64,000 bases of DNA from Sulfitobacter pontiacus (GTDB lineage: Bacteria; Pseudomonadota; Alphaproteobacteria; Rhodobacterales; Rhodobacteraceae). The position numbers and the translations under genes were made by a program. Shown here piece by piece: positions 18,210 through 27,735 of the stretch; position 1 is the first letter of the stretch; each line of letters begins with the position of its first letter. The DNA lies in the NCBI RefSeq assembly GCF_040790665.1, contig NZ_CP160850.1, positions 124,001 to 188,000 on the forward strand, given 5' to 3'. Under the pieces are notes generated by a model. It saw nothing but the letters and a program-made list of their open reading frames with translations. It was not told the origin of the DNA and made no database searches.

Positions 18210-19526
18210 GAGACTGTGCAGAATTTTGTGCGTGACGCGTTTTCTTACGCCATCGGGAAGCGGTCTTCGAACATGATGGCAAGCTGAGATCTGACAGCGT
18301 GCCATTCGCGGACCGAACGCTTCCACTCGGTCGATGTAGCATTGAGCGCCAGATAGATCAATTTCGCCGCAGCGTCGTCGCTTGGGAAATGACCTCGGGT
18401 TCTGACGGCACGGCGAATTTTCGAGTTCAAGGCCTCAATGGAATTCGTGGTGTAGATCAGCCTGCGGACCTCGGGCGGGTAATCGAGGAACGGGATGACC
18501 TCGTTCCAGGCCCGGCGCCAGCTCGGCGCGATCGCCGGATACTGCCTTGCCAGATCGCTGTCCTCGAACTCAGCCAGAGCCAGTTCTGCCGCCTCGACGT
18601 CCACGGCCGTGTAGATCGCCTTGAGGGCGGCGGCGACGGCCTTGCGGTCCTTGTAGCTGGCGAAGTTCATGGAATGGCGCAGCAGATGGACGATGCAGGT
18701 CTGGATCCGAGTCTGGGGGAATGCGGCCTCGATGGCCTGGGGAAAGCCCTTCAGCCCGTCCACGACGGCGATGAGGATGTCCTGGACGCCCCTGTTGCGC
18801 AGGTCGCTGAGCACTTTGGCCCAGAACTTCGCGCCCTCATTGGCCTGAAACCACAGGCCCAGAACGTCCCGCGTGCCATCCGGCAGCACCGCGAGGGCCA
18901 CGAAGACCGCCTTGTTCGAGACCGCCCCGTCGCTGCGGATATTGACCCGGATCGCGTCCATGAAGACGATCGGATAGCAGGGATCCAGCGGGCGGTTCTG
19001 CCAGGCGGTGACCTCCTCCATGACCGCGTCGGTGATCGCGGAAATCAGGCTGGGCGAGGCCTCGACGCCGTAGATTTCCTCGATATGCCCCTGGATCTCT
19101 CGGGTCGTCATTCCCCGGGCATACATGCTGACAATCTTGCGGTCGAATTCAGGAAAGCGCCGCTGATACTTCGCGATCAGCATCGGATCGAAGGTGCCGT
19201 TCCGGTCGCGGGGAATGTCCAGAACCACCTTGCCGCTGTCCATGGTCACGGTCTTCTGGCTGCTGCCATTGCGCCGATTGGGCGGCTGGTTCTGGCCCTC
19301 AGACGCATCATCTGCGCGCTCTTCATCGAGATGGACATCCATCTCTGTGCTCAGCGCGCGTTCCGCCAGCGCCTTGGTCAGCTCCGCCAGGATGCCGTTC
19401 TTGCCAAACAGGTCACCGGGTGAACGCCCTTCCATCAGACGGTCTAGCAAGTCTTTGTCGATGCTCATACGTGGGTCTCCTCTGTGAGCAGTTACCACGT
19501 CAGCGCACAAAATTCAGGATAGTCCC
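18210..19526 (-). mobile_element. IS256-family insertion sequence, copy 1
   Basis: Limits come from comparison with copy 2 at 52380-53696; both are 1317 bases. Imperfect terminal inverted repeats are visible: the left end GAGACTGTGCAGAATTTTG pairs with the reverse complement of the right end (GGGACTATCCTGAATTTTG). The 8-9 bases outside each end do not match one another, so there is no target duplication, which suggests later recombination or deletion. It cuts the IS6 remnant. Confidence 0.85.
18245..19468 (-). CDS. IS256-family transposase, copy 1
   Basis: A 407-residue Mutator-type DDE transposase. Catalytic region: Asp in FMDAIRVNIRSDG, Asp in VVDGLKGFPQAI, Glu in TNSIEALNSKIRR, with the C...H motif CIVHLLRH between the second Asp and the Glu. 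ATG 19468 is chosen because GGAG lies eight bases upstream. Differs from copy 2 by one residue (Ala for Thr in DILIAVVDG). Appears intact. Confidence 0.92.
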   Translation of the reverse strand: MSIDKDLLDRLMEGRSPGDLFGKNGILAELTKALAERALSTEMDVHLDEERADDASEGQNQPPNRRNGSSQKTVTMDSGKVVLDIPRDRNGTFDPMLIAKYQRRFPEFDRKIVSMYARGMTTREIQGHIEEIYGVEASPSLISAITDAVMEEVTAWQNRPLDPCYPIVFMDAIRVNIRSDGAVSNKAVFVALAVLPDGTRDVLGLWFQANEGAKFWAKVLSDLRNRGVQDILIAVVDGLKGFPQAIEAAFPQTRIQTCIVHLLRHSMNFASYKDRKAVAAALKAIYTAVDVEAAELALAEFEDSDLARQYPAIAPSWRRAWNEVIPFLDYPPEVRRLIYTTNSIEALNSKIRRAVRTRGHFPSDDAAAKLIYLALNATSTEWKRSVREWHAVRSQLAIMFEDRFPMA

Positions 19527-19589
19527 CGTTTGCTACGCGCATGTCCTGATAAAATAGAACGCATGAAGCACGTGAGGTGGCGGGCGATT

Positions 19590-20654
19590 TCAAATCGCAC
19601 GCCACCACGCGACACCCTCTGCATCGATGTCGCGCGTGGCCTGACCGCGCGTACGTAGGCAGTGCAGATTGGCCAATGCCTCGCCAGCGGCAAGACCGTA
19701 AATGCTTTCAGTCACTTCGCGGTTAAAGAGAACGGTGAACAGGTCAACGACCCGCTTGGGCTCCCGGATCTCCGCGAGCGCATTTTTCAGGTCTTGTTCA
19801 TGGCCTTCGATCAGCGTGTCGATGCGTGCATGCAACCCGCGATATGGATCGCCATGCGATGGCAGCACCAACACGTCATCCGGGATCTCAGACTTGATGC
19901 GCGCCAGACTACCGAGCCAATTGGTCATCGGGTCCGCTTCGGGATTACGCGCGCGAACCGATACGTTGGGCGTGATCTTCGGCAACACCTGATCGCCTGC
20001 GATGAACAGTTTTCGTTTTTCATTATAAAGACAGGCGTGTTCTGGCGAATGGCCGGAGCCTATGACGACCCGCCAATCGTCTCCTCCCAACGTCAGAATG
20101 TCACCTGCTGCAATCCGTTCAAACGTCTCCGGCGGAGTGCAGACAAGCCCGCTATAGGATCGTTGAAGATCCATATTTGCCTCGATCAAAGCATCACTAC
20201 CGCCAGCCGCGCGAAAGAATGCCGCCTGGCGCGCATCACGCTCCGGCGACATGCCCTTGGCCAATGCAACCAGCTCTTTCTCTTCCTCCGAAGTGATCAG
20301 CACCGGCGCATCACAAAGCTTACTAATCCACCCGGCCACCCCCCCGTGGTCAGGGTGTCCATGGGTCAGAACCAAACGGCCCACGGCGTGTCTCTGAATG
20401 GTGGAGCTAAAGATTTTTTCCCAAGCCGCAACGGTTTCCGGAGAGTCGATGCCCGTATCGATGATATCCCACGCCCCATCATGTCTGAACAGCCAGATGT
20501 TGACCGACAGCAGACCACCACCAACCGGCATACGTGCCCAAAGCAGGTTATCGTTCACCTCAACAGTAGAGCCATCGCCGATGAGTGGGGCATCTCCTGC
20601 AAATGGATATTGGAGAACATTTTTGACCGCGGCTGAGGCTACTTCGCAAACCAT
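19590..20654 (-). CDS. MBL-fold metallo-hydrolase
   Basis: A 354-residue metallo-beta-lactamase-fold hydrolase. The zinc-binding motif THGHPDHGG is present, followed by the downstream ligands in GSGHSPEHACLY and FIAGDQVLP, and the SHGDPYRG His near the end. The C-terminal helical extension (LHARIDTLIEGHEQ) is like that of MBL proteins acting on thioesters or lactones. No signal peptide, so cytoplasmic. It stands alone between IS256 copy 1 and the IS30 element; substrate not predictable. Confidence 0.8.
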   Translation of the reverse strand: MVCEVASAAVKNVLQYPFAGDAPLIGDGSTVEVNDNLLWARMPVGGGLLSVNIWLFRHDGAWDIIDTGIDSPETVAAWEKIFSSTIQRHAVGRLVLTHGHPDHGGVAGWISKLCDAPVLITSEEEKELVALAKGMSPERDARQAAFFRAAGGSDALIEANMDLQRSYSGLVCTPPETFERIAAGDILTLGGDDWRVVIGSGHSPEHACLYNEKRKLFIAGDQVLPKITPNVSVRARNPEADPMTNWLGSLARIKSEIPDDVLVLPSHGDPYRGLHARIDTLIEGHEQDLKNALAEIREPKRVVDLFTVLFNREVTESIYGLAAGEALANLHCLRTRGQATRDIDAEGVAWWRAI

Positions 20655-20974
20655 CTCGACTCGTCCTAAACTGGCGTAATCAAAACAGAAATATACACTT
20701 ATTTGCTATTCATCAAGCAAAGTAACGACCCGAAGTCACCTTCTTGGTCCTTGAGTGACGTAGGCCTCGAAACCGCTTGATATGAGACATTGGCAACTGT
20801 CATACCAGAAAGGTAGCTGCCTGGACCGAGGCGGAGGTAACTCAGTTATCCTGAGACGTATATCTACCTCAAATCCCGATGGTCTTTCGTCGAAGCATAT
20901 TTAGTACGATCTAGGCGTCCAAGGCTACATTATAAACATAATCCTAATTATAGGTGTGGCGGGCGCTACCTGGG
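20655..20974. other. Non-coding gap upstream of the MBL gene
   Basis: 320 bases, more AT-rich than the surroundings, with no convincing gene. It should contain the promoter of the MBL gene. The right edge is the IS30 left inverted repeat. Confidence 0.4.
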
Positions 20975-21824
20975 GTGGATTCACAAACGAAGTGCAAATT
21001 CTGTACGAATACAGAGAGTTGCATGGCGTATAAAGAATGGGAACCCACTACTGTCACCTGAAGCTGAACGAACGACGCAAGCTTGCAAAGTGGCTGGAAG
21101 CCAAAATGCCGATTTCAGAGATTGCGGATCGCCTGGGCCGCGATCCCTCCACGATCTACCGAGACATTAAGCGCAATCGTTACACTGACAAAGAGATACC
21201 GGAACTGGATGGATACCACGCGCTTGTCGCTCAGGACAAATACGAGGCGCGCCGCGCGATCCATCGCAAGATGATCGTTTACCCTGAACTGAAGGAAGCC
21301 ATTGAAGGCCGATTGAAGGCTGGCTGGTCATCCGAACAGATTGCGGGCCGCATGCGGTTGGAGCGCTATCCGATCCGGATCAGTCACGAGACGATCTATT
21401 GGTTCGCCTATTCCAAAGATGGTCGCGATGAACAGTTTTATCGCCATCTTCCCGAACATCGCAGACGCCGCAGGCCGCGTGGTTACCGCAGGCACAACCG
21501 GACCCACATCTTCGACACGCAGAGCCTGCCCTACAGGCCTGAGAGCATCTCAGAGCGTGCCGAGTTCGGCCACTGGGAATGCGATCTGATGATGTTCCGC
21601 AAGGAGCATGGAAAGGTCAACGTGACGTCTCTGGTCGAACGGGTGAGCCGGTATGCTGTCGTCATGCGCAACGAGGATCGCCAGTCCAAACCGATCATGG
21701 AGGCGCTGATCCGGGGCCTGGCTCCCCTGCCCGCCGATGCGCGTCAGTCGATCACATTCGACCGCGGCACCGAATTCTCCGCATGGAGACATCTCAAGGC
21801 CGGGATCGGTGCAGATGCGTGGTT

Positions 21825-22155
21825 GTCTAATCGCAAGGCCGCAGTCAAGCCTTGATGCAAAAGCACGGCCTATCGAAATGCCTTTAGAGCATTTCGGCCT
21901 CCGGTTCTTGCTCAGTTCGCTCTCAGCACGTTTATGTTATCGAGGTCATGCGTGTGTCCGGGGCATGGTTGTCTCCGCGGTCAGCACTTGGCTGCCGCAT
22001 TTTGGGTTCCGCAGGTGAAGCCTTCCATTGTTTTGCACGCAGTCTGTAATAGCTGCTGCCACGTCTTTCGGATTGGCCTGACCTCCGTCCACGACAGGGA
22101 CGCCTCCTCGCATCAAGTTATGATGCGCTGAGCTCGGTGTGCGAGGGACAATGCA
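21825..22155 (-). ncRNA. Candidate bridge-RNA region of the IS1111 element
   Basis: The long non-coding stretch downstream of the transposase is where IS1111-group elements are expected to encode their bridge RNA (established for the family; not shown here). It contains a perfect hairpin CGAAATGC / GCATTTCG (21874-21881 and 21889-21896). It also shares ATGCGTG (21948-21954) with the target left of the insertion, and CATGGTTGTCT (21964-21974) resembles the joined element ends CATG-TT-GTCT. Strand and limits are inferred. Confidence 0.35.
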
Positions 22156-23187
22156 TTAGGCGAGTTCCTCGCGCGTTGGAATAAAGGTTTGACCGGTCTT
22201 CAGCATGGAATGCATGATGACGGCGAGTTTGCGAGCAACGGCGACCGCCGCCCGCTTGAAGCCAAGGCGTTCGCGCAATTGAAGCCCCCAGGTTTTTAGA
22301 TCACTGACCGTTTCGGCTCGTGTCCTCGTAAGCAACGAGGTCGCAGCCTCGTAGAGGAGCCCACGCAATCGTTGATCCCCCCTTCGAGAGATGTGGCCGT
22401 TAAAATCCATCTCTCCCGATTGGTATCGGCGTGTAGTGAGGCCAAGCCATGCGCCGACAGATCGGGACTTCGGAAAGTTCTTCGGGTCTTCGATAGCGGC
22501 CACATAGGAAACTGCTGTGATCGCCCCAACGCCTGGTATCGTCATGAGCAAACGCGTGCTTTGGCACTGTCGCGCCGCCAACAAGAGCTGGCGGCTGAGC
22601 GTAGACGCCCGCTCCCTGACAGCTTGCCAAGCTTCAAGCAGCGGATAGATGATCCCTTTCAACTCGACGTGTCCGTCCAGTAGATCGTTAACCTTTTCTA
22701 TGAACACCCGGCCTTTGCTCTTGGGCACGACAAGACCGAAAGTCTTCATCAAACCACGGATCTGATTGGTCAATTGTGTCGTGATGGCCAAGAGTTGGGT
22801 GCGGGCTGCAACCAATGACCGGATCAGCATCGCTTCGAACGACTTGACCCTGACAGCCTTATAGAAGCCGGTTTCGGCAAGTTTGGCCAATCCCTCAGCA
22901 TCGTTTGCATCGGTCTTGTTCAGCGTCTCACCCAGAATTTTCTGAGCATGCCGCGCCTCAATGCAGATCGCCCGGAGTCCTTCCCCCGTTAAGGCATGAA
23001 AGAACCAAGTGGCGAGTGGGCCAGTTTCGAAAACGACGCTCAGGGGGTCGTCCGCATGCTTCCGAACCGCCTGCGCAATAATTCCCGGGTCGGAGGGACA
23101 TTTCCCGCGCCATATTCTTTTGCCGTCTTCTCGGATTGAGATCGCGGTATCCTTCAACGAAACGTCAAGCCCTATGTACTGGCCCAT
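22156..23187 (-). CDS. IS110/IS1111 DEDD transposase
   Basis: A 343-residue transposase with the RuvC-like DEDD N-terminal domain (YIGLDVSLKDTAISIRE, VFETGPLATWFFHAL, NKTDANDAEGLAKLA) and the C-terminal transposase_20 domain (LMTIPGVGAITAVSYVAAI, AWLGLTTRRYQSG, ISRRGDQRLRGLLYEAA). ATG 23187 begins MGQYIGLDVS; the longer open frame upstream is not needed. Appears intact. 119 bases precede it and 331 follow it inside the element. Confidence 0.92.
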   Translation of the reverse strand: MGQYIGLDVSLKDTAISIREDGKRIWRGKCPSDPGIIAQAVRKHADDPLSVVFETGPLATWFFHALTGEGLRAICIEARHAQKILGETLNKTDANDAEGLAKLAETGFYKAVRVKSFEAMLIRSLVAARTQLLAITTQLTNQIRGLMKTFGLVVPKSKGRVFIEKVNDLLDGHVELKGIIYPLLEAWQAVRERASTLSRQLLLAARQCQSTRLLMTIPGVGAITAVSYVAAIEDPKNFPKSRSVGAWLGLTTRRYQSGEMDFNGHISRRGDQRLRGLLYEAATSLLTRTRAETVSDLKTWGLQLRERLGFKRAAVAVARKLAVIMHSMLKTGQTFIPTREELA

Positions 23188-23655
23188 GCTCAATCTCCAT
23201 CTGTTGCTTCGAACAAGACCCTTTCGGATCACGCTCTGGATCATACCGGAGAAAAAACATTTCGATGCCATGACGAAACGCGGAGTGACAGAGCGATTAC
23301 CCCATGTTCTGTGACCCGCAAGCGCCCTATCAGAAAGGCACTGTTGAGAATACGAACAACAGGCTGCGGAAGTACCTGCCCAGATCAACCGCACCGACGG
23401 CTCTGACATATCGATATTTGAAGTCGATTTGCCAGCGCCTCAACGCAACGCCGCGCAAGTGCCTAGACTACTGGACGCCCGCTGAGGTCTTTGAAAGCAG
23501 GCTGATGGAAATCAGGAACCGATTGGAATAACATTGCAAATCAGAAATTGCGCTTCAATGTGAGTCCACACTACATCATCGCTCTACGAAACAATAAGGT
23601 TTTGCCACTTGAGCTAACTCAGAATGTGAGCATTTTCTTATTAAAGAACTTCAAG

Positions 23656-25236
23656 CTACGCGCGATTCTGCCGGAACATTCGCACCAGCAACCAGACGGA
23701 CAGCGCAAGCATCACAAGCGCGATGGGCGACTTCAGGAGAAACCACGGATCGCCGCCCGAGGCGGTGAAGCTGCCGCGGATCAGCCCTTCGAGGGCCGGG
23801 GCCAGCAGGAAACCGATGACAAAAGGCAGGATCGAAATCCCGAGGCGCCGCAGCACGTAGCCAATCAAGGCAAAGACGCAGGCACTCAGCAGACCGACAT
23901 AGCCGCCGTCCTGCACATAGGCCGCGGTGAGCGAGACGGTCAGGATCACCGGCAACATCACGTCCTTCGGAATCCGAATGAGACGGCCCAACTGGCTCAT
24001 CAGGAAACTGCCGACGCTCCAGTTGCAGAAGTTGGCGATCACCATCATCGTAAAGAGGCCGAAGGCCATGACCAGATCGCGGTTCATGATCGTATCAAAA
24101 CCCTCGATCTCTTTAATCGGAGTGAACCGGAAGACCTGCGGCCCAAAGGCGAAATCGCCAATTGTCTCGACCGCCAGGATAATGAAGACGGCGGCGAAAT
24201 TGCCAGGAATGCCAAGGCTCATTACTGGAATGAGGTTTGCGCCGGAAACGGCCGAGTTCGCCGATTCCGTCGCCACCACGCCCTCGATCGCGCCTTTGCC
24301 GAAGGTGTCGGGAGATTTCGAGCGGCGCCGCGCCGTGTCATGCGACAGGGTCGCGGCGGTAGTGGTGCCGATCCCCGGCAGCGCGCCGATCATCGTGCCG
24401 ATGCTGGCGCCGCGCAAGATCGCCGGCATCATCCGCCAACGCTCGGCCCAGCTCAGCCGCGGCCCCATTTCGGGAGCGGAGACCGGCCCCTTGGCCGCCG
24501 CCCGATCGCGGCGCATGTCTTCGACCGCGATCAGCACTTCGGATAGTACCAGCACGCCCAGTACGCAGGAGGTTAGCGGCAGCCCGCCGCCAAGCTCGGG
24601 GATGCCAAGCGTCATGCGCGGCCCGTCGCCCGACATCGTTGTCCCCACGAGTGAAACGAACATCCCCAGAAGGCCGCCTATCAAGCCCTTCAACGGGGCC
24701 TTGCCGACAACGGCAGCCATGAAACATAGCGACAGGATAATCAGGGCCGATTTCTCGGGCAGGTCCAGTACCCGCTCCACCGCCACCGCCAGCACTGGGG
24801 CGGCGATGAAAAGCACGAGGTCGGAAAAGTTGTCCCCCACGACGGAGGCGAAGTGAGCCGTCTGGATCGCCCTGCGCCCCTGTCCCTTTTGCGCCAGCGG
24901 ATAGCCGTCGACCGTAGTCAGGAAGGCATCGGGCGTGCCGGGGGTGTTGAACAGGATCGCTGGCACCGCGCCACCCACGGTCGCGCCTTTCATGATCCCC
25001 AGGAGGCAGCCCAGCACTGGATAGAGCGCCTCGTTCCCGTAGCCGAAGATCGACACCAGAACCGGCAGCGCGATGGCCATGGCGAAGGGGCCAGACAGGC
25101 CCGGGGTGGCACCAACAAGAATGCCGATCACCACCCCGGTCAGCACCATGACCGTAGGCAAAAGCCAAAGGCCGCCATCGGCGGCTGTGAAGACGGAAGT
25201 GATTCCGAGCGCGAGATATTGCAGCAATAGGTCCAA
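23656..25236 (-). CDS. tctA: Tripartite tricarboxylate transporter large permease TctA
   Basis: Large membrane subunit of a TTT-family transporter, about 526 residues and about 12 membrane segments. Family signatures: LVGATPGLSGPFAMAIALP near the N-terminus and the internal repeat GALPGIGTTTAATLSHD. I start it at TTG 25236 (MDLLLQYLALG) because AAGGA lies a few bases upstream and it follows the tctB stop by ten bases; the longer frame from 25296 overlaps tctB. It takes up a carboxylate delivered by TctC. Last gene of the C-B-A operon. Confidence 0.88.
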   Translation of the reverse strand: MDLLLQYLALGITSVFTAADGGLWLLPTVMVLTGVVIGILVGATPGLSGPFAMAIALPVLVSIFGYGNEALYPVLGCLLGIMKGATVGGAVPAILFNTPGTPDAFLTTVDGYPLAQKGQGRRAIQTAHFASVVGDNFSDLVLFIAAPVLAVAVERVLDLPEKSALIILSLCFMAAVVGKAPLKGLIGGLLGMFVSLVGTTMSGDGPRMTLGIPELGGGLPLTSCVLGVLVLSEVLIAVEDMRRDRAAAKGPVSAPEMGPRLSWAERWRMMPAILRGASIGTMIGALPGIGTTTAATLSHDTARRRSKSPDTFGKGAIEGVVATESANSAVSGANLIPVMSLGIPGNFAAVFIILAVETIGDFAFGPQVFRFTPIKEIEGFDTIMNRDLVMAFGLFTMMVIANFCNWSVGSFLMSQLGRLIRIPKDVMLPVILTVSLTAAYVQDGGYVGLLSACVFALIGYVLRRLGISILPFVIGFLLAPALEGLIRGSFTASGGDPWFLLKSPIALVMLALSVWLLVRMFRQNRA

Positions 25237-25246
25237 GGGGTGTCCT

Positions 25247-25870
25247 TCAGAGGTCGGCGTTCGGCGGCAGTTGGATGTTGTCGAGCAACCCGGCAAACAG
25301 CAGGATCAAAAAAGCGGTCGAGAGCATGGAGACCACGATGTCCCGCATTCGCAGGCTGCGGCGGGTGATGTAGATATAGCTGGCGCTTAGCGCCGTACCG
25401 CCGAGGAAGAACCCGGCCACATTGTAGGGAAACCGCCCCGAGGCCGCTCGGTAGCCGGAGAAATCGGAGAAGCCCGCGGCGTTGCTGGCCCATACCACCA
25501 TCGGCCCGCCCCATGTCATCAACGCCAGCGAAGCAGTGGTGACGAGACCGGCGCGGGTCAGAAACAAAAGGTTGTCGAGACCGAGGCGCCCAACGGGCTC
25601 TCCCGCCTTGCGACCTTTGGACCGCAACTCTCCCGCAATCAGCAAGAGCGCCAGCGGCACCATCAGCAGAACCAGTAGCGTGGGAAAGAAGGCGTCACCG
25701 GGAATGGTATTGCCGGTCAGGCTCTTTTTCAGGAATCCGCTGCTGATGTCCCGCGGAAACCAAACCAGAAGGCAAAGCGCGACAAGCGCCAGCGTGCCCC
25801 CGCCCAGCCAGAGGTTCCAGCACCCCCCAGAGGGGGCGCCTTCATCGGTGTCCACGGGACCTCGCGTCAT
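25247..25870 (-). CDS. tctB: Tripartite tricarboxylate transporter small permease TctB
   Basis: A 207-residue protein with four membrane segments as in TctB proteins. It partners TctA and is the least conserved subunit, so identity leans on context. Its ATG overlaps the tctC stop (ATGA). Confidence 0.78.
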   Translation of the reverse strand: MTRGPVDTDEGAPSGGCWNLWLGGGTLALVALCLLVWFPRDISSGFLKKSLTGNTIPGDAFFPTLLVLLMVPLALLLIAGELRSKGRKAGEPVGRLGLDNLLFLTRAGLVTTASLALMTWGGPMVVWASNAAGFSDFSGYRAASGRFPYNVAGFFLGGTALSASYIYITRRSLRMRDIVVSMLSTAFLILLFAGLLDNIQLPPNADL

Positions 25871-26805
25871 TCGGCCAGTGCCTTCATCATCGATACGTTG
25901 GCCTCATAGGTCGAGAGTATCTGCTCGCGCAGCTCCGCGCCCTGCGTCACGATCGGCGCAGGTGGGTACTGCTTTTCGATGAACTGACGTGTCTCACTCT
26001 CGGGGTCGGCGAGGATCTCGGCGATTACGCTGCCGATCTCGTCGCGGATCTCGTCAGGCATGCCCACGGGGGCGGTGATGATATACTGGTAGCCGAGGTT
26101 CAGGTCGATGCCCTGATCCATCAGCGTCGGCATCTCCGGGGCAAGCGCGACCGGACCGGTCTCGGCGGAGGAGAGGATCACCAGTTCGCCCGCCTCAACC
26201 AGCGGTTTCTGCACACCGCCACCCCAGGCGACGTTGGCGTCCATCGACACCAGCGCATTGAGCGTGCCTCGGCCACCCTTCATGCGCAGGTGGTTCACGT
26301 CGATCCCGAGCGCGCGGGCGACGATTTCGGCTCCGGCCTCGACCTGCGTGCCCCAGTTGGCCCAGACGATGGGTTCATTGGCGGCGGCGGCTTTGAGATC
26401 GTCGAGCGTCTTCCAGCCACTTTCGGCGCGCGCCAGAACCGCCATCTGCGAGCCTGCGGTCGTGGTGATATAGGTGAAATCCTCTGGCGACAGGTTATCG
26501 CTGTTCATCGGCGCGAAATCATAGGTCGTGGTGATCGCGAAGCCCAGGGTCTGGCCGTCGGGTGCCTCTCCCTTGAGCTGCGCCGACATCACGGTGCCGT
26601 CGTCGCCCGCCTTGTTTTCGGGGATCACCTGCCAGCCACGCTTGGCCTCGATCTCCTTCGCAAGGGTCCGGCCCTGCACGTCGGTCCCGCCGCCGGCTCC
26701 ATAGCCGATCCACAGGCGGATCGGGCCGTCAGGGTTCCATTCGGCCAGCGCGGGCCCGGCGGCCAGCAGGGCGGTAGCGGCGGTGGTCATCAGAATACGT
26801 TTCAT
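25867..26805 (-). CDS. tctC: Tripartite tricarboxylate transporter substrate-binding protein TctC
   Basis: Periplasmic receptor of the TTT system. Signal peptide MKRILMTTAATALLAAGPALA, then the mature start AEWNPDGPIRLWIGYGAGGGTD typical of Bug/TctC proteins. 312 residues, normal length. First gene of the operon, facing the regulator gene. The likely ligand is a carboxylate; the neighbouring gamma-glutamyltransferase gene hints at a glutamyl-type or related compound, but that is inference. Confidence 0.87.
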   Translation of the reverse strand: MKRILMTTAATALLAAGPALAEWNPDGPIRLWIGYGAGGGTDVQGRTLAKEIEAKRGWQVIPENKAGDDGTVMSAQLKGEAPDGQTLGFAITTTYDFAPMNSDNLSPEDFTYITTTAGSQMAVLARAESGWKTLDDLKAAAANEPIVWANWGTQVEAGAEIVARALGIDVNHLRMKGGRGTLNALVSMDANVAWGGGVQKPLVEAGELVILSSAETGPVALAPEMPTLMDQGIDLNLGYQYIITAPVGMPDEIRDEIGSVIAEILADPESETRQFIEKQYPPAPIVTQGAELREQILSTYEANVSMMKALAE

Positions 26806-26847
26806 GGTCTCTCCACTGTTGATTGGGTTGTTTGTTTTTTTGGGTCG

Positions 26848-27645
26848 TCAGAAGCCCGGTTTGCTTTCCACCAGTTCCATTGGGCGGTGGCCCCGGGGCA
26901 ATTCGAAGCGTTGGATCAGTTGCAGCCTGTCTTGAGCGTCATGCTCATGGGCGTCCCAGATCATCCCCACATGAGGCGCGGCAAGGTCGAGATGCTGGCA
27001 CGCCTGTCGCGACAGCAGATCGGCGCGCGCCTCGTGGCGGACTTTGGCGGTTCGGATCTGGAACTGTTCCCAGAGCATGCGATGATAGGAAATCCCGTGC
27101 AGCTCCTCTAAGGGGCGCGACAGCAGCGCTTCGGCGTGGTCGAACCGCAAGTACATAGTGCCGAAGGCAGGTTGCGATCCGGTGACCCAGACCAACCTGT
27201 CGATGCGGATCACCTGCTCGGCTTCGAAGCCGATGAGCAGCGGCCCGGATTCGGCGGTGGGCAGACGCTGGATATCGACAACCCGGGTATAGGGCATCTT
27301 CCAATCCCCCGTCTCGGGGTCGCGGAAGCGGTAGACATGCACCTCGGGCACTTGATGACGTGCGTCGGCGATGAAGCTGCCGCGCTTGCGGTGGCGCACG
27401 ATCAGCCCCTGCTCGACCAGCCGCGACAGGCCCTTTTGCACCGTGGACAGGCCGATGGGCAGCGCGGCGGCGATCTCGGTCTCGCCGGGAAGCTGGCCGC
27501 CGGGCGCGAAGGTCCCGTCCTGAATGCAGCGGGTAAAAGCCTCGCTCAGACGCAGGTACTTGGGCCGACCCTTGCCATCGGGAGCCGTGTCTTCCCATGC
27601 GGTGACCAAGGTCTCGAGGGACAGTCTATCTGACGAGATTTCCAT
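26848..27645 (-). CDS. GntR-family transcriptional regulator with UTRA ligand domain
   Basis: N-terminal winged helix (residues about 30-95: FAPGGQLPGETEIAAALPIG, QKGLSRLVEQGLIVRHRKRG) and a C-terminal UTRA ligand-binding domain (about 105-245), i.e. the HutC subfamily. ATG 27645 (MEISSDRLS) is preferred over the upstream in-frame start. It lies upstream of tctC on the same strand and divergent from the gamma-glutamyltransferase gene, so it probably regulates both sides through the palindrome at 27681-27692. Confidence 0.85.
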   Translation of the reverse strand: MEISSDRLSLETLVTAWEDTAPDGKGRPKYLRLSEAFTRCIQDGTFAPGGQLPGETEIAAALPIGLSTVQKGLSRLVEQGLIVRHRKRGSFIADARHQVPEVHVYRFRDPETGDWKMPYTRVVDIQRLPTAESGPLLIGFEAEQVIRIDRLVWVTGSQPAFGTMYLRFDHAEALLSRPLEELHGISYHRMLWEQFQIRTAKVRHEARADLLSRQACQHLDLAAPHVGMIWDAHEHDAQDRLQLIQRFELPRGHRPMELVESKPGF

Positions 27646-27680
27646 ACAACTATCATAGAACGAGGGGTATTGCACTTGTC

Positions 27681-27692
27681 AACTACGTAGTT
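27681..27692. promoter_or_regulatory. Palindromic candidate GntR operator
   Basis: Perfect 12-bp palindrome AACTACGTAGTT in the middle of the 90-bp divergent region between the GntR gene and the gamma-glutamyltransferase gene, within an AT-rich tract. The position suits control of both promoters; binding is inferred. Confidence 0.45.
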
Positions 27693-27735
27693 AATAATTG
27701 TCACAGGAATATATTGCAGCGTTGAGAGGGTGGAG

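Larger units (their letters stand above)
21825..23306 (-). mobile_element. IS1111-group (IS110-family) element inserted in the IS30 transposase gene
   Basis: Ends follow from rejoining the IS30 gene: TT is shared by both junctions (21823-21824 and 23307-23308), with no longer target duplication, as expected for IS110-family integration. Subterminal inverted repeats TAATCGC lie 3 bases inside one end (21828-21834) and, as GCGATTA, 7 bases inside the other (23293-23299). As I recall, this 3/7 asymmetry is characteristic of the IS1111 group. Length 1482 bases. Confidence 0.82.
21037..23531 (+). pseudogene. IS30-family transposase gene split by insertion
   Basis: The 5' part (21037 to about 21824) encodes the IS30 N-terminal helix-turn-helix (LAKWLEAKMPISEIADRLG) and the first catalytic Asp regions (FGHWECDLMM, TFDRGTEFSAW). 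The 3' part (23307-23531) resumes with FCDPQAPYQKGTVENTNNRL, the conserved region with the catalytic Glu. The two halves join without loss at GADAW and FCDP, so the insertion is a clean interruption. No functional protein is expected. Confidence 0.88.
20975..23569 (+). mobile_element. IS30-family element, interrupted by an IS1111-group element
   Basis: Inverted repeats of about 28 bases are visible: the left end GTGGATTCACAAACGAAGTG (20975 on) matches the reverse complement of the right end GTGGACTCACATTGAAGCG (ending 23569), and both continue with a GCAA(A/T)TTCTG block. Removing the nested 1482-base insertion leaves about 1.11 kb, a normal IS30 size. Confidence 0.75.

Noticed and set aside
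18299-19423. 374-codon plus-strand frame opposite the IS256 transposase (also 52469-53593)
   Set aside because: Antisense shadow of a high-GC transposase gene; no family likeness, and it repeats only because the IS repeats.
23548-24546. 332-codon plus-strand frame across tctA
   Set aside because: Antisense shadow; the minus strand encodes an unmistakable TctA.
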